NCBI RefSeq assembly: GCF_000424065.1 | Contig: NZ_AUJE01000002.1 | Span: 113,392-177,391 of the forward strand | Source of the DNA: Selenomonas ruminantium subsp. ruminantium ATCC 12561 | GTDB taxonomy: Bacteria; Bacillota; Negativicutes; Selenomonadales; Selenomonadaceae | Direction: 5' to 3' | Length of the DNA stretch: 64,000 nucleotides | Shown: positions 50,586 through 59,408 of the stretch, one piece after another | Numbering within the stretch: position 1 is the stretch's first letter | Layout of the letters: each line of letters begins with the position of its first letter | The notes under the pieces: generated by a model | The model's input: only the letters and a program-made list of their open reading frames with translations | Told to the model about the DNA's origin: nothing | The model's database searches: none | Position numbers and translations under genes: made by a program

Positions 50586-51377
50586 TTAATACATTACCGA
50601 CTGTCCGTCGTTGGGCATATCATAATTTGTCACGCCGCGTTCGGCCAGTTTGCCTTTCAGCGTATGACGAGTGAGAGCGGCGTGAGCCACATTGTCCAAA
50701 TGGGTCAGATACAGTCTGGCATTCGGTGCAGTCTTGGCAACGCAGTGGACATCTTCGGCATCCATGATCAGCCGGCCATTTTCTACAGTCTCGGCGGCAC
50801 AGCAGTTGAGTGCCACGACTTCCGGCTGGCAGCGTTTCAACATGTCTGCTACTGCCGGATACCATATCGTATCACCTGCCAGATAAAAGGTTTTTTCCTT
50901 TTCGTTTTCAAACATAACACCCATCGCATCACCACAAGGGTTTACCGTGCCATGGAGGGCTGGTACCTTGGTCAGTTTTGCCTGACCAAACAGCATGCCG
51001 GTTTCGCACAGTACGGTCGCATTCTGGAAACCGGATTTTTTGAAGACAGCGGCATCTTCCGCATTTTGGCAGATTACAGGCACAGTTTTGTCCAAAGGTG
51101 TGCCTACAGTACCATCCATGGACATATCAATGTGGTCGGGATGGATATGCGTTACCAGATAATAATCGACGCCGGCGAGAATTTCTTCCAGCGGCATGGG
51201 CAGGTCATAGAAGGGCATGGGCAAATGTTCCTTCATTTCATCCGGCACATGATAGGGCCTGCCGGGAACATCAACGAAGGAAAACTGATGCTTGGGCATC
51301 AGCCACGGGTCAATCAGGAAAATTTTACCGGCATAATCAAGACGATTCGTGGCATTGCGTATTTGTGTCAGTTTCAT
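50586..51377 (-). CDS. Metallo-beta-lactamase-fold hydrolase, UlaG-like
   Basis: The protein has 263 residues and no signal. TQIRNATNRLDYAGKIFLID is the UlaG/YtnP-type start. VTHIHPDHIDM gives HxHxDH, HGTVNPCG and LAGDTIWYP supply further ligands, and YLTHLDNVAHAALTRH closes the fold. UlaG-type enzymes open lactones such as ascorbate 6-phosphate lactone. The divergent LysR gene and the 38-bp palindrome between them suggest substrate-induced control. Confidence 0.85.
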   Translation of the reverse strand: MKLTQIRNATNRLDYAGKIFLIDPWLMPKHQFSFVDVPGRPYHVPDEMKEHLPMPFYDLPMPLEEILAGVDYYLVTHIHPDHIDMSMDGTVGTPLDKTVPVICQNAEDAAVFKKSGFQNATVLCETGMLFGQAKLTKVPALHGTVNPCGDAMGVMFENEKEKTFYLAGDTIWYPAVADMLKRCQPEVVALNCCAAETVENGRLIMDAEDVHCVAKTAPNARLYLTHLDNVAHAALTRHTLKGKLAERGVTNYDMPNDGQSVMY

Positions 51378-51419
51378 GGTGATATCTCCTTTTCGTAACT
51401 TTCAAATTGCGTTAGCTAG

Positions 51420-51457
51420 GTTATGCTTTTAGTATAATGCTTATACCAAGGCATAAC
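51420..51457. promoter_or_regulatory. 38-bp inverted repeat between divergent UlaG-like and LysR genes
   Basis: GTTATGC-N5-GTATAA and TTATAC-N4-GCATAAC form a two-part dyad around TGC. It contains a TATAAT (51433-51438) on the plus strand. The position between divergent genes and the symmetry fit a LysR binding site controlling both. Confidence 0.65.
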
Positions 51458-51527
51458 AAGCAAAGAGAGTTTCTTTTGACGCAACTTAAAGGTTGCTGTA
51501 AAATAAAATGAAAAGGGGAGATGAAAC

Positions 51528-52457
51528 TTGAATCAGAAACAAATGGAATATTTCCTCGAAGTATATAGGCAGGGCAATATTCAGAACGCTGCGGACAGGC
51601 TCTTTGTGTCACGGCAGGGAATCAGCAAGATGCTCAGGACTTTGGAGGAGGAACTGGGGCAGTTGCTCTTTATCCGCAATCCGCATGGCCTTGTTCCGAC
51701 TGATTACGCCAATGCACTTTTACCGCATGTGCAGCGGCTGCTGGCAGAATATCAGAGCATTGCGAATATGAGCACATTGGCCTCACAATCCAAAAGTGTG
51801 GTGACTATCTACGCACTTGACCATATTATGGCTTACTTTGGTGCGGATTTTCTTTGGGATTTTCACCGTGCATGCCCGGATATTATCCTCAGCACTGTGG
51901 ATACGACAGATGATGCAGCCTTGAAAGGTGTGTTGGAGAAGCAATGCAACTTTGCTATCGTCACAGGAGAGGTTGACCAAAATCGTTTTGCGGCTGAACC
52001 ATTATTTTTTTCCCGGTACTGTGTGCGGCTGCATCGTGAGCATTTGCTGGCCAGCAAAGAAAAGATTGCCTATGCTGATCTGGAGGGGGCGCGTATCGTC
52101 AGCAAGGGGCGGGCTTATCGATGTTTTCGGCATAATATTGATAGGTATATCTTATTGCCGGGGATTCAGGTAGACCTTGTAGCCGAAACAGCCGATGAAA
52201 TGCTTATCACCGATATGATACTCCGGCATCAGGCAATAAATCTGGGCTATGACTACGCTGCTGTGTTGAATCTTCATCCGGATATTGTGGTAAAAGTTTT
52301 AGACAAAGCTGATGAGCTTGGCCAGACTGTATACCTTGTCTGGGACAAGACCACAGTCCTCACCCAAGCCAGCCAAAAGTTTCGTGCCTTTCTGCTCGAA
52401 TGGCTGTCGCAAAATGGTAAAGACAAGGTCGTCTTAGATTGCAGCAAAAAGCAATAA
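51528..52457 (+). CDS. LysR-family transcriptional regulator
   Basis: The protein has 309 residues. It has an N-terminal helix-turn-helix (MEYFLEVYRQGNIQNAADRL, FVSRQGISKMLRTLEEELGQ) and an effector domain. TTG 51528 follows GGGGAG by about 8 bases; no better ATG exists. It diverges from the UlaG-like gene and is followed 14 bases later by a UvrA-like gene, so it may control both a lactonase and a drug- or damage-response ATPase. Confidence 0.9.
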   Translation: MNQKQMEYFLEVYRQGNIQNAADRLFVSRQGISKMLRTLEEELGQLLFIRNPHGLVPTDYANALLPHVQRLLAEYQSIANMSTLASQSKSVVTIYALDHIMAYFGADFLWDFHRACPDIILSTVDTTDDAALKGVLEKQCNFAIVTGEVDQNRFAAEPLFFSRYCVRLHREHLLASKEKIAYADLEGARIVSKGRAYRCFRHNIDRYILLPGIQVDLVAETADEMLITDMILRHQAINLGYDYAAVLNLHPDIVVKVLDKADELGQTVYLVWDKTTVLTQASQKFRAFLLEWLSQNGKDKVVLDCSKKQ

Positions 52458-52471
52458 TGGAGGGTTGAGAA

Positions 52472-54997
52472 ATGGACAATAAGGAACGTCCTAAAAATAT
52501 TATAGTCAGGGGCGCTCGCGTGCATAATCTGAAAAATATTGATGTGGATATCCCCTTGGGCAAGTTGGTAGCCATTGCCGGGGTATCCGGCTCGGGAAAA
52601 TCGTCTTTGGCGTTGGGCACCTTGTACGCGGAGGGCTCACGTCGTTATCTGGAGGCGCTGTCTACCTATACACGCCGCCGTATTACGCAGGCCGGCAAAG
52701 CCGATGTGGAAGAAATCCGTCATGTACCGGCGGCCTTGGCGCTTCATCAGCGTCCGGGGATTCCCGGTGTGCGCAGTACCTTTGGTACGGCGTCGGAACT
52801 GTTGAACAGCCTGCGTCTGCTGTTTTCCCGCCTGGGCAGTCATACCTGTCCCAATGGGCATCTTTGTCCGCCCAATATGGATGTGGCGCTGATGCTGCCG
52901 ACCAAATGCCCCATCTGCGGCGAGGAGTTTTACGGCCCCGGCGCTGAGGCTATGGCCTTTAATTCGGAAGGAGCCTGCCCGCATTGTTCAGGGACAGGGA
53001 TTGTGCGTACAGTTGATGAGAGCAGCCTCGTGCCGGACGAAAGTCTGTCCATTGCAGAGGGGGCAGTGGCTCCGTGGCAGACGCTTATGTGGTCATTGAT
53101 GAAGGATATTGCCAAGGAAATGGGCGTGCGGATTGATGTGCCTTTCCGTGATTTGACACCGGCGGAAAAGGATATTGTCTTTCATGGCCCAGCAGAGAAA
53201 AAGCATATCCTCTATGTCAATGAAAAGACCAATGTAGCTGCAGAAATGGATTTTACCTATTATAACGCGATTTATACGGTGGAAAATGCGTTGGCGAAAG
53301 TCAAAGATGAAAAGGGCATGAAGCGGGTCGAAAAATTCCTGCATGAAGCTGCCTGTCCGGAATGCGGGGGCACACGGCTGTCGGAGAAAGTGCGCTCGAC
53401 AAAGCTGGCCGGAAAAAACCTGGCTGAGGCTACAGCCATGACTTTAGATGAACTGATTCCCTGGGTTAAGGCTGTGCCGGATACTCTGCCGCAGGAAATG
53501 CGTCCCATGGCGGAAAGTATCAGCGAATCGTTTTTGGATAATGCTCGCAGGTTGAAGGAACTCGGTCTGGGATACCTGTCCCTTGACCGTGCCAGCAGCA
53601 CACTGTCTACCGGTGAGCGTCAGCGCGTGCAGCTGGCCAGAGCTGTGCGCAATGAAACCACAGGGGTGCTTTATGTACTCGATGAGCCGAGTATTGGCCT
53701 GCATCCGGCCAATATCGAGGGACTTTTGGATGTGATTGACAGCTTGCTGCGCGACGGCAATTCCGTGGTTCTGGTCGATCATGATGTGCATGTATTGCAG
53801 CATGCTGATTATCTGATTGAACTGGGGCCGCTGGCTGGCAGTGAAGGGGGCAATTTGCTGTTCGCCGGAGACATGCAGGCGGCAGTAAACAGCAAAGTCT
53901 CCAAGATTGCTCCTTTTATGCGCGGCGGGGCAAATTGCAATTTGCGGCAGCGTACGCCTGGGGAAGAGATGTTTGCGTTGGGCACAATCCATTTGGAAAC
54001 GAATCCGCTGCATACGGTAAAGCCCTTGCGGGTAGATATTCCCAAGGGAAGATTGACCGTGGTTACCGGCGTATCCGGTTCGGGCAAGACCACCATGGTG
54101 CTCGAATGTCTGCTGCCTGCATTAACGGCCAATGCGGAAGGCCGCAAGCTGCCGCCGCAGGTCAAGGCCATAACCGCCGCGGGCATACGCCGGGCTAATC
54201 TGATTGATGCCTCGCCCATCGGCATCAACATCCGTTCCACGGTAGCGACATATAGTGGCGTACTCGATGAATTGCGCAAGCTCTATGCCGGTACTGCCAT
54301 GGCTAAAGAGAAAAAATGGAAGGCAGGAGCTTTTTCCTATAATACGGGCAAGCTGCGCTGTCCGACCTGTGATGGCACGGGCCAGATTTCCCTCGATGTG
54401 CAGTTCCTGCCCGATGTAACGATTACCTGCCCGGACTGCAATGGTCAGCGTTATAGCGAGGCAGTCAAAGAGGTACTCTGGCAGGCGGAGGGGGCAGAGC
54501 GTGGCTATACTTTGCCGGAAATACTATCCTTGACCGTAAAAGAGGCGCTGCCGCTTTTTGCACATCAAAAAAAGATTAAGGGGAAACTTTCGACTTTGTA
54601 TGACCTAGGTCTGGGCTATTTGACTTTGGGCGAAGATACACCTGCCCTCTCCGGTGGAGAAGCTCAACGCTTGAAACTGGCCAGTGAGATGGGACGTTCG
54701 CAGGCAGATTCTGTCTTTATCTTTGATGAGCCGACTATCGGCTTGCATCCGTTGGATGTGCAGGTACTTCTGCAGGTTTTTGACCGTCTGGTGGCTGCCG
54801 GTGCGACTGTGATTGTCATTGAGCATGATTTGGATGTAATCATCAATGCGGATTACCTGATTGATATGGGGCCGGAAGGCGGCGAAAAAGGCGGGCGTAT
54901 TGTAGCCTGCGGCATGCCGGAAATGGCAGCAGAGAGCAAAGAGAGTATTACGGGAAAATATATCGCCAGAGAGATAGGGCAGCAAAAAGTTTTATGA
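52472..54997 (+). CDS. UvrA-like ABC protein (excinuclease subunit A paralogue)
   Basis: The protein has 841 residues; true UvrA is about 940. It has two ABC modules with Walker A GVSGSGKSSLALGTLYAEG (about 35) and GVSGSGKTTMVLECLL (about 533), signatures LSTGERQRVQLARA and LSGGEAQRLKLASE, and Walker B regions VLDEPSIGLHP and IFDEPTIGLHP. Zinc-binding CPICGEEF...CPHCSGTG and CPTCDGTG...CPDCNGQRY are kept. The shorter insertion domain is typical of class II UvrA2/DrrC-like proteins, linked to resistance to DNA-binding drugs rather than core repair. Co-transcription with a LysR gene supports an inducible resistance role. Confidence 0.9.
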   Translation: MDNKERPKNIIVRGARVHNLKNIDVDIPLGKLVAIAGVSGSGKSSLALGTLYAEGSRRYLEALSTYTRRRITQAGKADVEEIRHVPAALALHQRPGIPGVRSTFGTASELLNSLRLLFSRLGSHTCPNGHLCPPNMDVALMLPTKCPICGEEFYGPGAEAMAFNSEGACPHCSGTGIVRTVDESSLVPDESLSIAEGAVAPWQTLMWSLMKDIAKEMGVRIDVPFRDLTPAEKDIVFHGPAEKKHILYVNEKTNVAAEMDFTYYNAIYTVENALAKVKDEKGMKRVEKFLHEAACPECGGTRLSEKVRSTKLAGKNLAEATAMTLDELIPWVKAVPDTLPQEMRPMAESISESFLDNARRLKELGLGYLSLDRASSTLSTGERQRVQLARAVRNETTGVLYVLDEPSIGLHPANIEGLLDVIDSLLRDGNSVVLVDHDVHVLQHADYLIELGPLAGSEGGNLLFAGDMQAAVNSKVSKIAPFMRGGANCNLRQRTPGEEMFALGTIHLETNPLHTVKPLRVDIPKGRLTVVTGVSGSGKTTMVLECLLPALTANAEGRKLPPQVKAITAAGIRRANLIDASPIGINIRSTVATYSGVLDELRKLYAGTAMAKEKKWKAGAFSYNTGKLRCPTCDGTGQISLDVQFLPDVTITCPDCNGQRYSEAVKEVLWQAEGAERGYTLPEILSLTVKEALPLFAHQKKIKGKLSTLYDLGLGYLTLGEDTPALSGGEAQRLKLASEMGRSQADSVFIFDEPTIGLHPLDVQVLLQVFDRLVAAGATVIVIEHDLDVIINADYLIDMGPEGGEKGGRIVACGMPEMAAESKESITGKYIAREIGQQKVL

Positions 54998-55031
54998 CTG
55001 TAAACGTTGACGGTTGTTATTTTTTATATGG

Positions 55032-55919
55032 TCAGACTTTGAAATCCGGCTGGTCACGGTAGAAGTGCTGTAAAAGTTCAATAAAGGCATGCAGGGATTT
55101 GCGCTTGTCGTTTTTATGCGTGTAAACGCCACAGGGAATGACGACATTGCTGTCAAAGTCAAGCCAGGCAAATTCGCCGTTATGGTCATTTAAGAAACCA
55201 GGTGCCAGACATACTCCTTTATGGGCAGCCACATTGGTGAGCGTGTTGTCATGGTCAGGGCTGTTGAAATAATCTACATGAATTTCGCTGATTATGCGTT
55301 GCTGCAGGGCACGCAGCATGGGCGGGGAGCCGCCGCCTACCATAAGTGTACGACCTTTTAAGTCGCTGGGCGTAACCAGCGGCTTTTTTGTCAGGGCATC
55401 ATTTTTCTCGGTAATCAGGTAGATGTGACTGTCAAACAGATGGTGACAGGTCACATCCGGTACGCGCTTCATCGTGTATTCCATGGCAAAGGTCACGTCC
55501 TGTTCGCCCTGCAGAAAGGATTCCTGTCCGTGCTGCCAGTCAAAACTGGGAATGACATTGACTGTAGGAAAACTGCGGCTGAATTGCGCAATGACCTGTG
55601 GCAGAAAGTAGATGGCGGAACGAATCGGCAGCGTTATGCGAATGCTTTCGGCATATTTGGCGCTGAAATTCTGCCCCTGCTCAATGGCCTCCTTCAACTG
55701 TCCGTAAAGTGTGCGCAAGGTGCCGACAAATTGTGCGCCTGCCGGTGTGAGCATAGCCCCTTTGCCGGAGCGTTCAAAGAGGGCAAAACCAATCTCGTTT
55801 TCCACAATCTTTATCTGATAGGTCAATGTGGGCTGCGAGATAAAGAGATTTTCAGCAGCGCGGTTGAAATTCAGCACCTGCGCCAGTTCCAGTATATATT
55901 CCATTTGCTTGGTATTCAT
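55032..55919 (-). CDS. LysR-family transcriptional regulator (redox cluster)
   Basis: The protein has 295 residues. The helix-turn-helix is MEYILELAQVLNFNRAAENL, FISQPTLTYQIKIVENEIGF, followed by an effector domain. It diverges from a SnoaL-like gene that begins a long run of flavodoxin, hydrolase and reductase genes. The intergenic region has an AT-rich dyad-like stretch and a -10 (TCGCTATAATGA) nearly identical to that before the LysR-linked hydrolase at 27959. Confidence 0.9.
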   Translation of the reverse strand: MNTKQMEYILELAQVLNFNRAAENLFISQPTLTYQIKIVENEIGFALFERSGKGAMLTPAGAQFVGTLRTLYGQLKEAIEQGQNFSAKYAESIRITLPIRSAIYFLPQVIAQFSRSFPTVNVIPSFDWQHGQESFLQGEQDVTFAMEYTMKRVPDVTCHHLFDSHIYLITEKNDALTKKPLVTPSDLKGRTLMVGGGSPPMLRALQQRIISEIHVDYFNSPDHDNTLTNVAAHKGVCLAPGFLNDHNGEFAWLDFDSNVVIPCGVYTHKNDKRKSLHAFIELLQHFYRDQPDFKV

Positions 55920-56009
55920 CGGTGAGGCCTCCTTTGTTTCTATTTGCAGTATAGCGGCTGGCTATCGAAAATGCAACGATTTTAATAGAAAAATTAAATT
56001 GATAATCTA

Positions 56010-56048
56010 AACTTACAATTGGATATTCTGATATAACATCGCTATAAT
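56010..56048 (+). promoter_or_regulatory. Probable LysR-activated promoter of the redox cluster
   Basis: TATAAT at 56043-56048 within TCGCTATAATGAAATCAA matches the context at 27901-27916 (TCGCTATAATGAGATCAA). Upstream, ACAATTGGATATT recalls the TATTGGTAATT part of that promoter. There is no -35 consensus, fitting activator dependence. Confidence 0.5.
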
Positions 56049-56094
56049 GAAATCAACAAAAGGAAATGCAGATACGCTGAAAGGGGAATGTCAA

Positions 56095-56523
56095 ATGTCA
56101 CTGGAGATTTTAGAAGCAAAAGAAGCGATTCGCGAGGTTATTGATGGTTTTGCCAATCTGGAGTGCAATGTGCCGGCGCAGATGGTTTATTTTACCGAAG
56201 ATGTTCATGTCATGGTCTATATGGGCGATAAGCTCACGATGAATATTTATGGACGGGACACGTTGGAAAAACAGTTCAGCGCCTTTACCGGCGGAATCAA
56301 AGCATCGCACCATCAAAACGGTCAGCAGGTCATTACGGTAGATGGCGATACGGCTGTGGACGTGCATTACTGTCGTGCGGCCCTCGTGATGGAGGAAAAC
56401 GGCCATGATGTGGTGTCGGACAACTACATCCGCTATACGGATAAGCTGGTGAAGCAGGACGGCAAGTGGCTTATCAAGGAACGTGAGCAGCATTTTGTCA
56501 TCACAAAGAAACAGGACTTATAA
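56095..56523 (+). CDS. SnoaL-like / nuclear transport factor 2-fold protein
   Basis: The protein has 142 residues. AKEAIREVIDGFANLECNVP is the start of the NTF2-like cone fold, followed by FTEDVHVMVYMGDKLTMNIYGRD and SDNYIRYTDKLVKQDGKWLI. Members are isomerases, dehydratases or ligand-binding proteins; no specific active site is evident. ATG 56095 has AAAGGGG 8 bases upstream. It is first in the LysR-linked redox cluster, 7 bases before the exported flavodoxin. Confidence 0.82.
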   Translation: MSLEILEAKEAIREVIDGFANLECNVPAQMVYFTEDVHVMVYMGDKLTMNIYGRDTLEKQFSAFTGGIKASHHQNGQQVITVDGDTAVDVHYCRAALVMEENGHDVVSDNYIRYTDKLVKQDGKWLIKEREQHFVITKKQDL

Positions 56524-56530
56524 GAGGCTG

Positions 56531-57220
56531 ATGAAAATGAAACGCAGAGATTTTATTCGTTTGACCGGCATGGGAACCTTGGGACTGTTGTTTTCAGGCT
56601 GTGGTATTTTCAGCGATAAAGCCGCCTCACCGGCAGTAGCGGCGGAAAATGTAGGGGCTGTTGCTGAAGGAGCAAAAGGAAAGAAAATTCTCGTGGCGTT
56701 CTTCTCACGCAAGGGTGATAACTATGAAGTGGGCTATATCGAAAAAGGGAATACGCATATTTTAGCAGATATGATTGCTGAAGAACTTCCTGGAGCAGAC
56801 GTCTTTGAAATCAAAACGGTGAAGGAATACGCTGCGGATTATCGGGCATGTACCGAAGAAGCCAAAGCTGAGAAAGAACAGGATGCGCGGCCGCAGTTAG
56901 CTACAAAAATACCGAATTTTCAAGATTATGACATCGTATTTCTCGGTTATCCCATTTGGTGGAGTGATTTACCCATGCCGGTCTATACCTTTATGGAAAG
57001 CTACGATTGGCAGGGCAAGACAGTCATCCCCTTCTGTACTTCGGCAGGCGATGTAATGACAGGTTTGGAGGACAGAGTTATTCCGCGTTACGCCAAGGGT
57101 GCGCAGGTAAAATTGCCGGGGCTGGGTTTGTCCGGTAAACGTGTCCAGCAGGAAACAGAGAGTGTTCGCCCGCAGGTAAAGACATGGCTGAATGAACTTA
57201 GAAATATGGGCGTATTATAA
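56531..57220 (+). CDS. Tat-exported flavodoxin lipoprotein
   Basis: The protein has 229 residues. The N-terminus has a twin-arginine motif (KRRDFIRLTG) and a lipobox (LLFSGCG, Cys near 25), then an Ala-rich linker and a flavodoxin_4 domain from about residue 55 (KILVAFFSRKGDNYEVGYIE, then TEEAKAEKEQDARPQL, LGYPIWWSDLPMPVYTFME, TSAGDVMTG). This is the third exported flavodoxin in the window. The presence of Tat rather than Sec signals fits export with FMN already bound. It lies 7 bases after the SnoaL-like gene and 19 before the exported hydrolase. Confidence 0.87.
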   Translation: MKMKRRDFIRLTGMGTLGLLFSGCGIFSDKAASPAVAAENVGAVAEGAKGKKILVAFFSRKGDNYEVGYIEKGNTHILADMIAEELPGADVFEIKTVKEYAADYRACTEEAKAEKEQDARPQLATKIPNFQDYDIVFLGYPIWWSDLPMPVYTFMESYDWQGKTVIPFCTSAGDVMTGLEDRVIPRYAKGAQVKLPGLGLSGKRVQQETESVRPQVKTWLNELRNMGVL

Positions 57221-57239
57221 CAGGTTGGAGGGAGCGAAA

Positions 57240-58352
57240 ATGCACTTGAAACAAAAGATATATCACAGCATTCTTACGGCAAGTGTGCTGTTGTCACTTA
57301 ATATTGGTTTTGTATCTGCTACGCCAATTACCATCGAGGAGCAAGGTTCATTTACGGTGGGCGGCAGTTATAAACAGCATGCAGGAAAATTCACGCAGGA
57401 GAATTTTGTTGCAGAAGATGGGCAGAGAGCTTATGGCGATTTTGCTTATGTGGAGTATCAAAAGCCCGTCAAAGCAAAAAAACTGCCGTTGATTTTTCAG
57501 CATGGTGGTGCTCAGTCAAAACGTACATGGGAATCCGACCCGGATGGACGGGAAGGGTTCAATACGATGTTTTTGCGAGCCGGTTATTCCGTATATCTGG
57601 TAGACCAGCCCCGTAGTGGCGAAGCCAATCTTTCCACGGAGGCAGTAACGCCGGACACACCTTGGGCAAGTAATCCCATGTATGGAGATAAAACACTATA
57701 TGTGCTTTCGCGTATTGGCCATTATGATGAGAAAGGCAACCCGGTTCCTAATGCCCAGTTCCCGGAAGGCGAAGAAAATTATCAGGCTTTCCAGCAGAGC
57801 TGGACGATTGGTTCTGGCCCCTTGGACAACGACCTCAATGCTGATGTACTGGCTAAACTTTTTAATCGCCAGAAGGATGGGGCGGTGTTGGTTTCTCATT
57901 CTATGGGCGGAACAATTGGCTGGCGTACAGCTATTCGTACAGATAAAGTGAAGGCTATTATTGCCTATGAGCCGGGAGGAACGCCCTTTGTGTTCCCGGA
58001 ATCTGAAATGCCCACATTAACTGCCGCACGTTTTAAAGCGCTCTCTGCTTCGGCAATGGGGGTTCCCATGGAGGATTTTCTGAAACTCACCAGAATTCCC
58101 ATCGTGCTGTATTATGGAGATTATATAAAAATCGGTTCGGAAAATGTTGGCGAGGATAAGTGGGGAACTGAGTATGCGATGGCACAACAGTTTGTCGCGG
58201 CTATAAATCGTCACGGTGGTGATGCGACTTTGGTACATCTGCCGGATATCGGTATCAAGGGAAATTCGCATTTTCTTATGCAGGAAAAGAATAATCGTGA
58301 GATTATGGAACTGGCTTTAAAATGGTTAAAGGAAAAGGGCCTTGATAAATAA
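57240..58352 (+). CDS. Exported alpha/beta hydrolase
   Basis: The protein has 370 residues. A Sec signal (MHLKQKIYHSILTASVLLSL, cleavage after VSA) is followed by a hydrolase domain: LIFQHGGAQSKRTWESDPDG (oxyanion region), DQPRSGEAN, nucleophile elbow VSHSMGGTIGW with Ser at GxSxG-like SHSMGG, and a C-terminal GNSHFLMQEKNN His. Related proteins act on esters of aromatic or cyclic compounds, but the substrate is not known. It belongs to the LysR-linked cluster. TTGGAGGGAG precedes the ATG. Confidence 0.85.
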   Translation: MHLKQKIYHSILTASVLLSLNIGFVSATPITIEEQGSFTVGGSYKQHAGKFTQENFVAEDGQRAYGDFAYVEYQKPVKAKKLPLIFQHGGAQSKRTWESDPDGREGFNTMFLRAGYSVYLVDQPRSGEANLSTEAVTPDTPWASNPMYGDKTLYVLSRIGHYDEKGNPVPNAQFPEGEENYQAFQQSWTIGSGPLDNDLNADVLAKLFNRQKDGAVLVSHSMGGTIGWRTAIRTDKVKAIIAYEPGGTPFVFPESEMPTLTAARFKALSASAMGVPMEDFLKLTRIPIVLYYGDYIKIGSENVGEDKWGTEYAMAQQFVAAINRHGGDATLVHLPDIGIKGNSHFLMQEKNNREIMELALKWLKEKGLDK

Positions 58353-58396
58353 GGGAGTTATGTGTAAAAGAGGTGTTTTGAAAGGAGTAATGACAA

Positions 58397-59389
58397 ATGC
58401 AGTATGTAAAATTTGGTAATACGGGGATGGATGTTTCGCGGATTTGTCTGGGGATGATGAGCTTTGGCAAGCCGGGCAAGGAGAATGGCGTTTTCCCTTG
58501 GGCTAAGGACTATGAAGAAGGCAAGTCAATTTTTAAGAAAGCCATTGACCTTGGTATCAACTACTTTGATACAGCAAATGTTTACCAAATGGGTTCCAGT
58601 GAGGAGATTACGGGACGTTACATCAAAGATTTCGGTCTGAACCGTGATGAAATTGTCGTGGCAACGAAGGTGAATTTTGAAATGCGTCCCGGTCGTCCAA
58701 ATGGCGGCGGTACCTCCCGTAAAAATATCATGGCAGAAATCGACCACAGCCTTGAGCGTTTAGGACTGGAATATATCGACTTGTATCAAATTCATCGGTT
58801 AGATACGAACACACCAATGGAAGAAACCATGGAGGCGCTCCATGATGTGGTAAAGAGTGGTAAAGTTCGTTATATTGGAGCATCGACTATCTTTGCCTGG
58901 CAGTTGGAACGAATGCAGAATATCGCAGAGAAACATGGCTGGACGAAATTTGTTTCCCTGCAGCCACAATATAATTTGATTTATCGTGAAGAAGAACGGG
59001 AAATCATGCCGCTTTGTCAGGATAGAAAAATGGCGGTAGTTCCTTGGAGTCCTTTGGCTGGTGGCCGTTGTGCCCATCCGTGGGGAATGGTGACGGAACG
59101 CAATAAGATTGACGATGTTTCGCCTATGGTCTGGAATGCGACCAATGATGTAGATAAAGTGGTCATTGATAATTTGGAAAAGATTGCCAAGGAGCATGGT
59201 CGCAGCATGGCGCAAGAATCTCTGGCATGGATGCTCTCTAAGCCTTATATCACTGCGCCAATTGTGGGAACAACGGATGTAAAGCATATTGAAGAAGCCG
59301 TAGCTGCACTGGACATTAAACTTGATGAAGAAGAAATAAAGGCACTTGAAGCACCTTACGTGCCGCACATTAAGACGGGGGCTTTTTAA
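58397..59389 (+). CDS. Aldo/keto reductase (YajO/YhdN-like)
   Basis: The protein has 330 residues. Tetrad residues lie in YFDTANVYQMGSSEE (Asp, Tyr), VVATKVNF (Lys) and YQIHRLD (His). LQPQYNLIYREEEREIMPLC and PIVGTTDVKHIEEAVAAL complete the barrel and cofactor site. An insertion GRPNGGGTSRKN is typical of the YajO branch, which in Escherichia coli reduces small aldehydes and ribose derivatives. It lies between the exported hydrolase and a second reductase with short gaps, so it is part of the same unit. Confidence 0.9.
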   Translation: MQYVKFGNTGMDVSRICLGMMSFGKPGKENGVFPWAKDYEEGKSIFKKAIDLGINYFDTANVYQMGSSEEITGRYIKDFGLNRDEIVVATKVNFEMRPGRPNGGGTSRKNIMAEIDHSLERLGLEYIDLYQIHRLDTNTPMEETMEALHDVVKSGKVRYIGASTIFAWQLERMQNIAEKHGWTKFVSLQPQYNLIYREEEREIMPLCQDRKMAVVPWSPLAGGRCAHPWGMVTERNKIDDVSPMVWNATNDVDKVVIDNLEKIAKEHGRSMAQESLAWMLSKPYITAPIVGTTDVKHIEEAVAALDIKLDEEEIKALEAPYVPHIKTGAF

Positions 59390-59408
59390 TGGGGAGGAGG
59401 TATAACAA

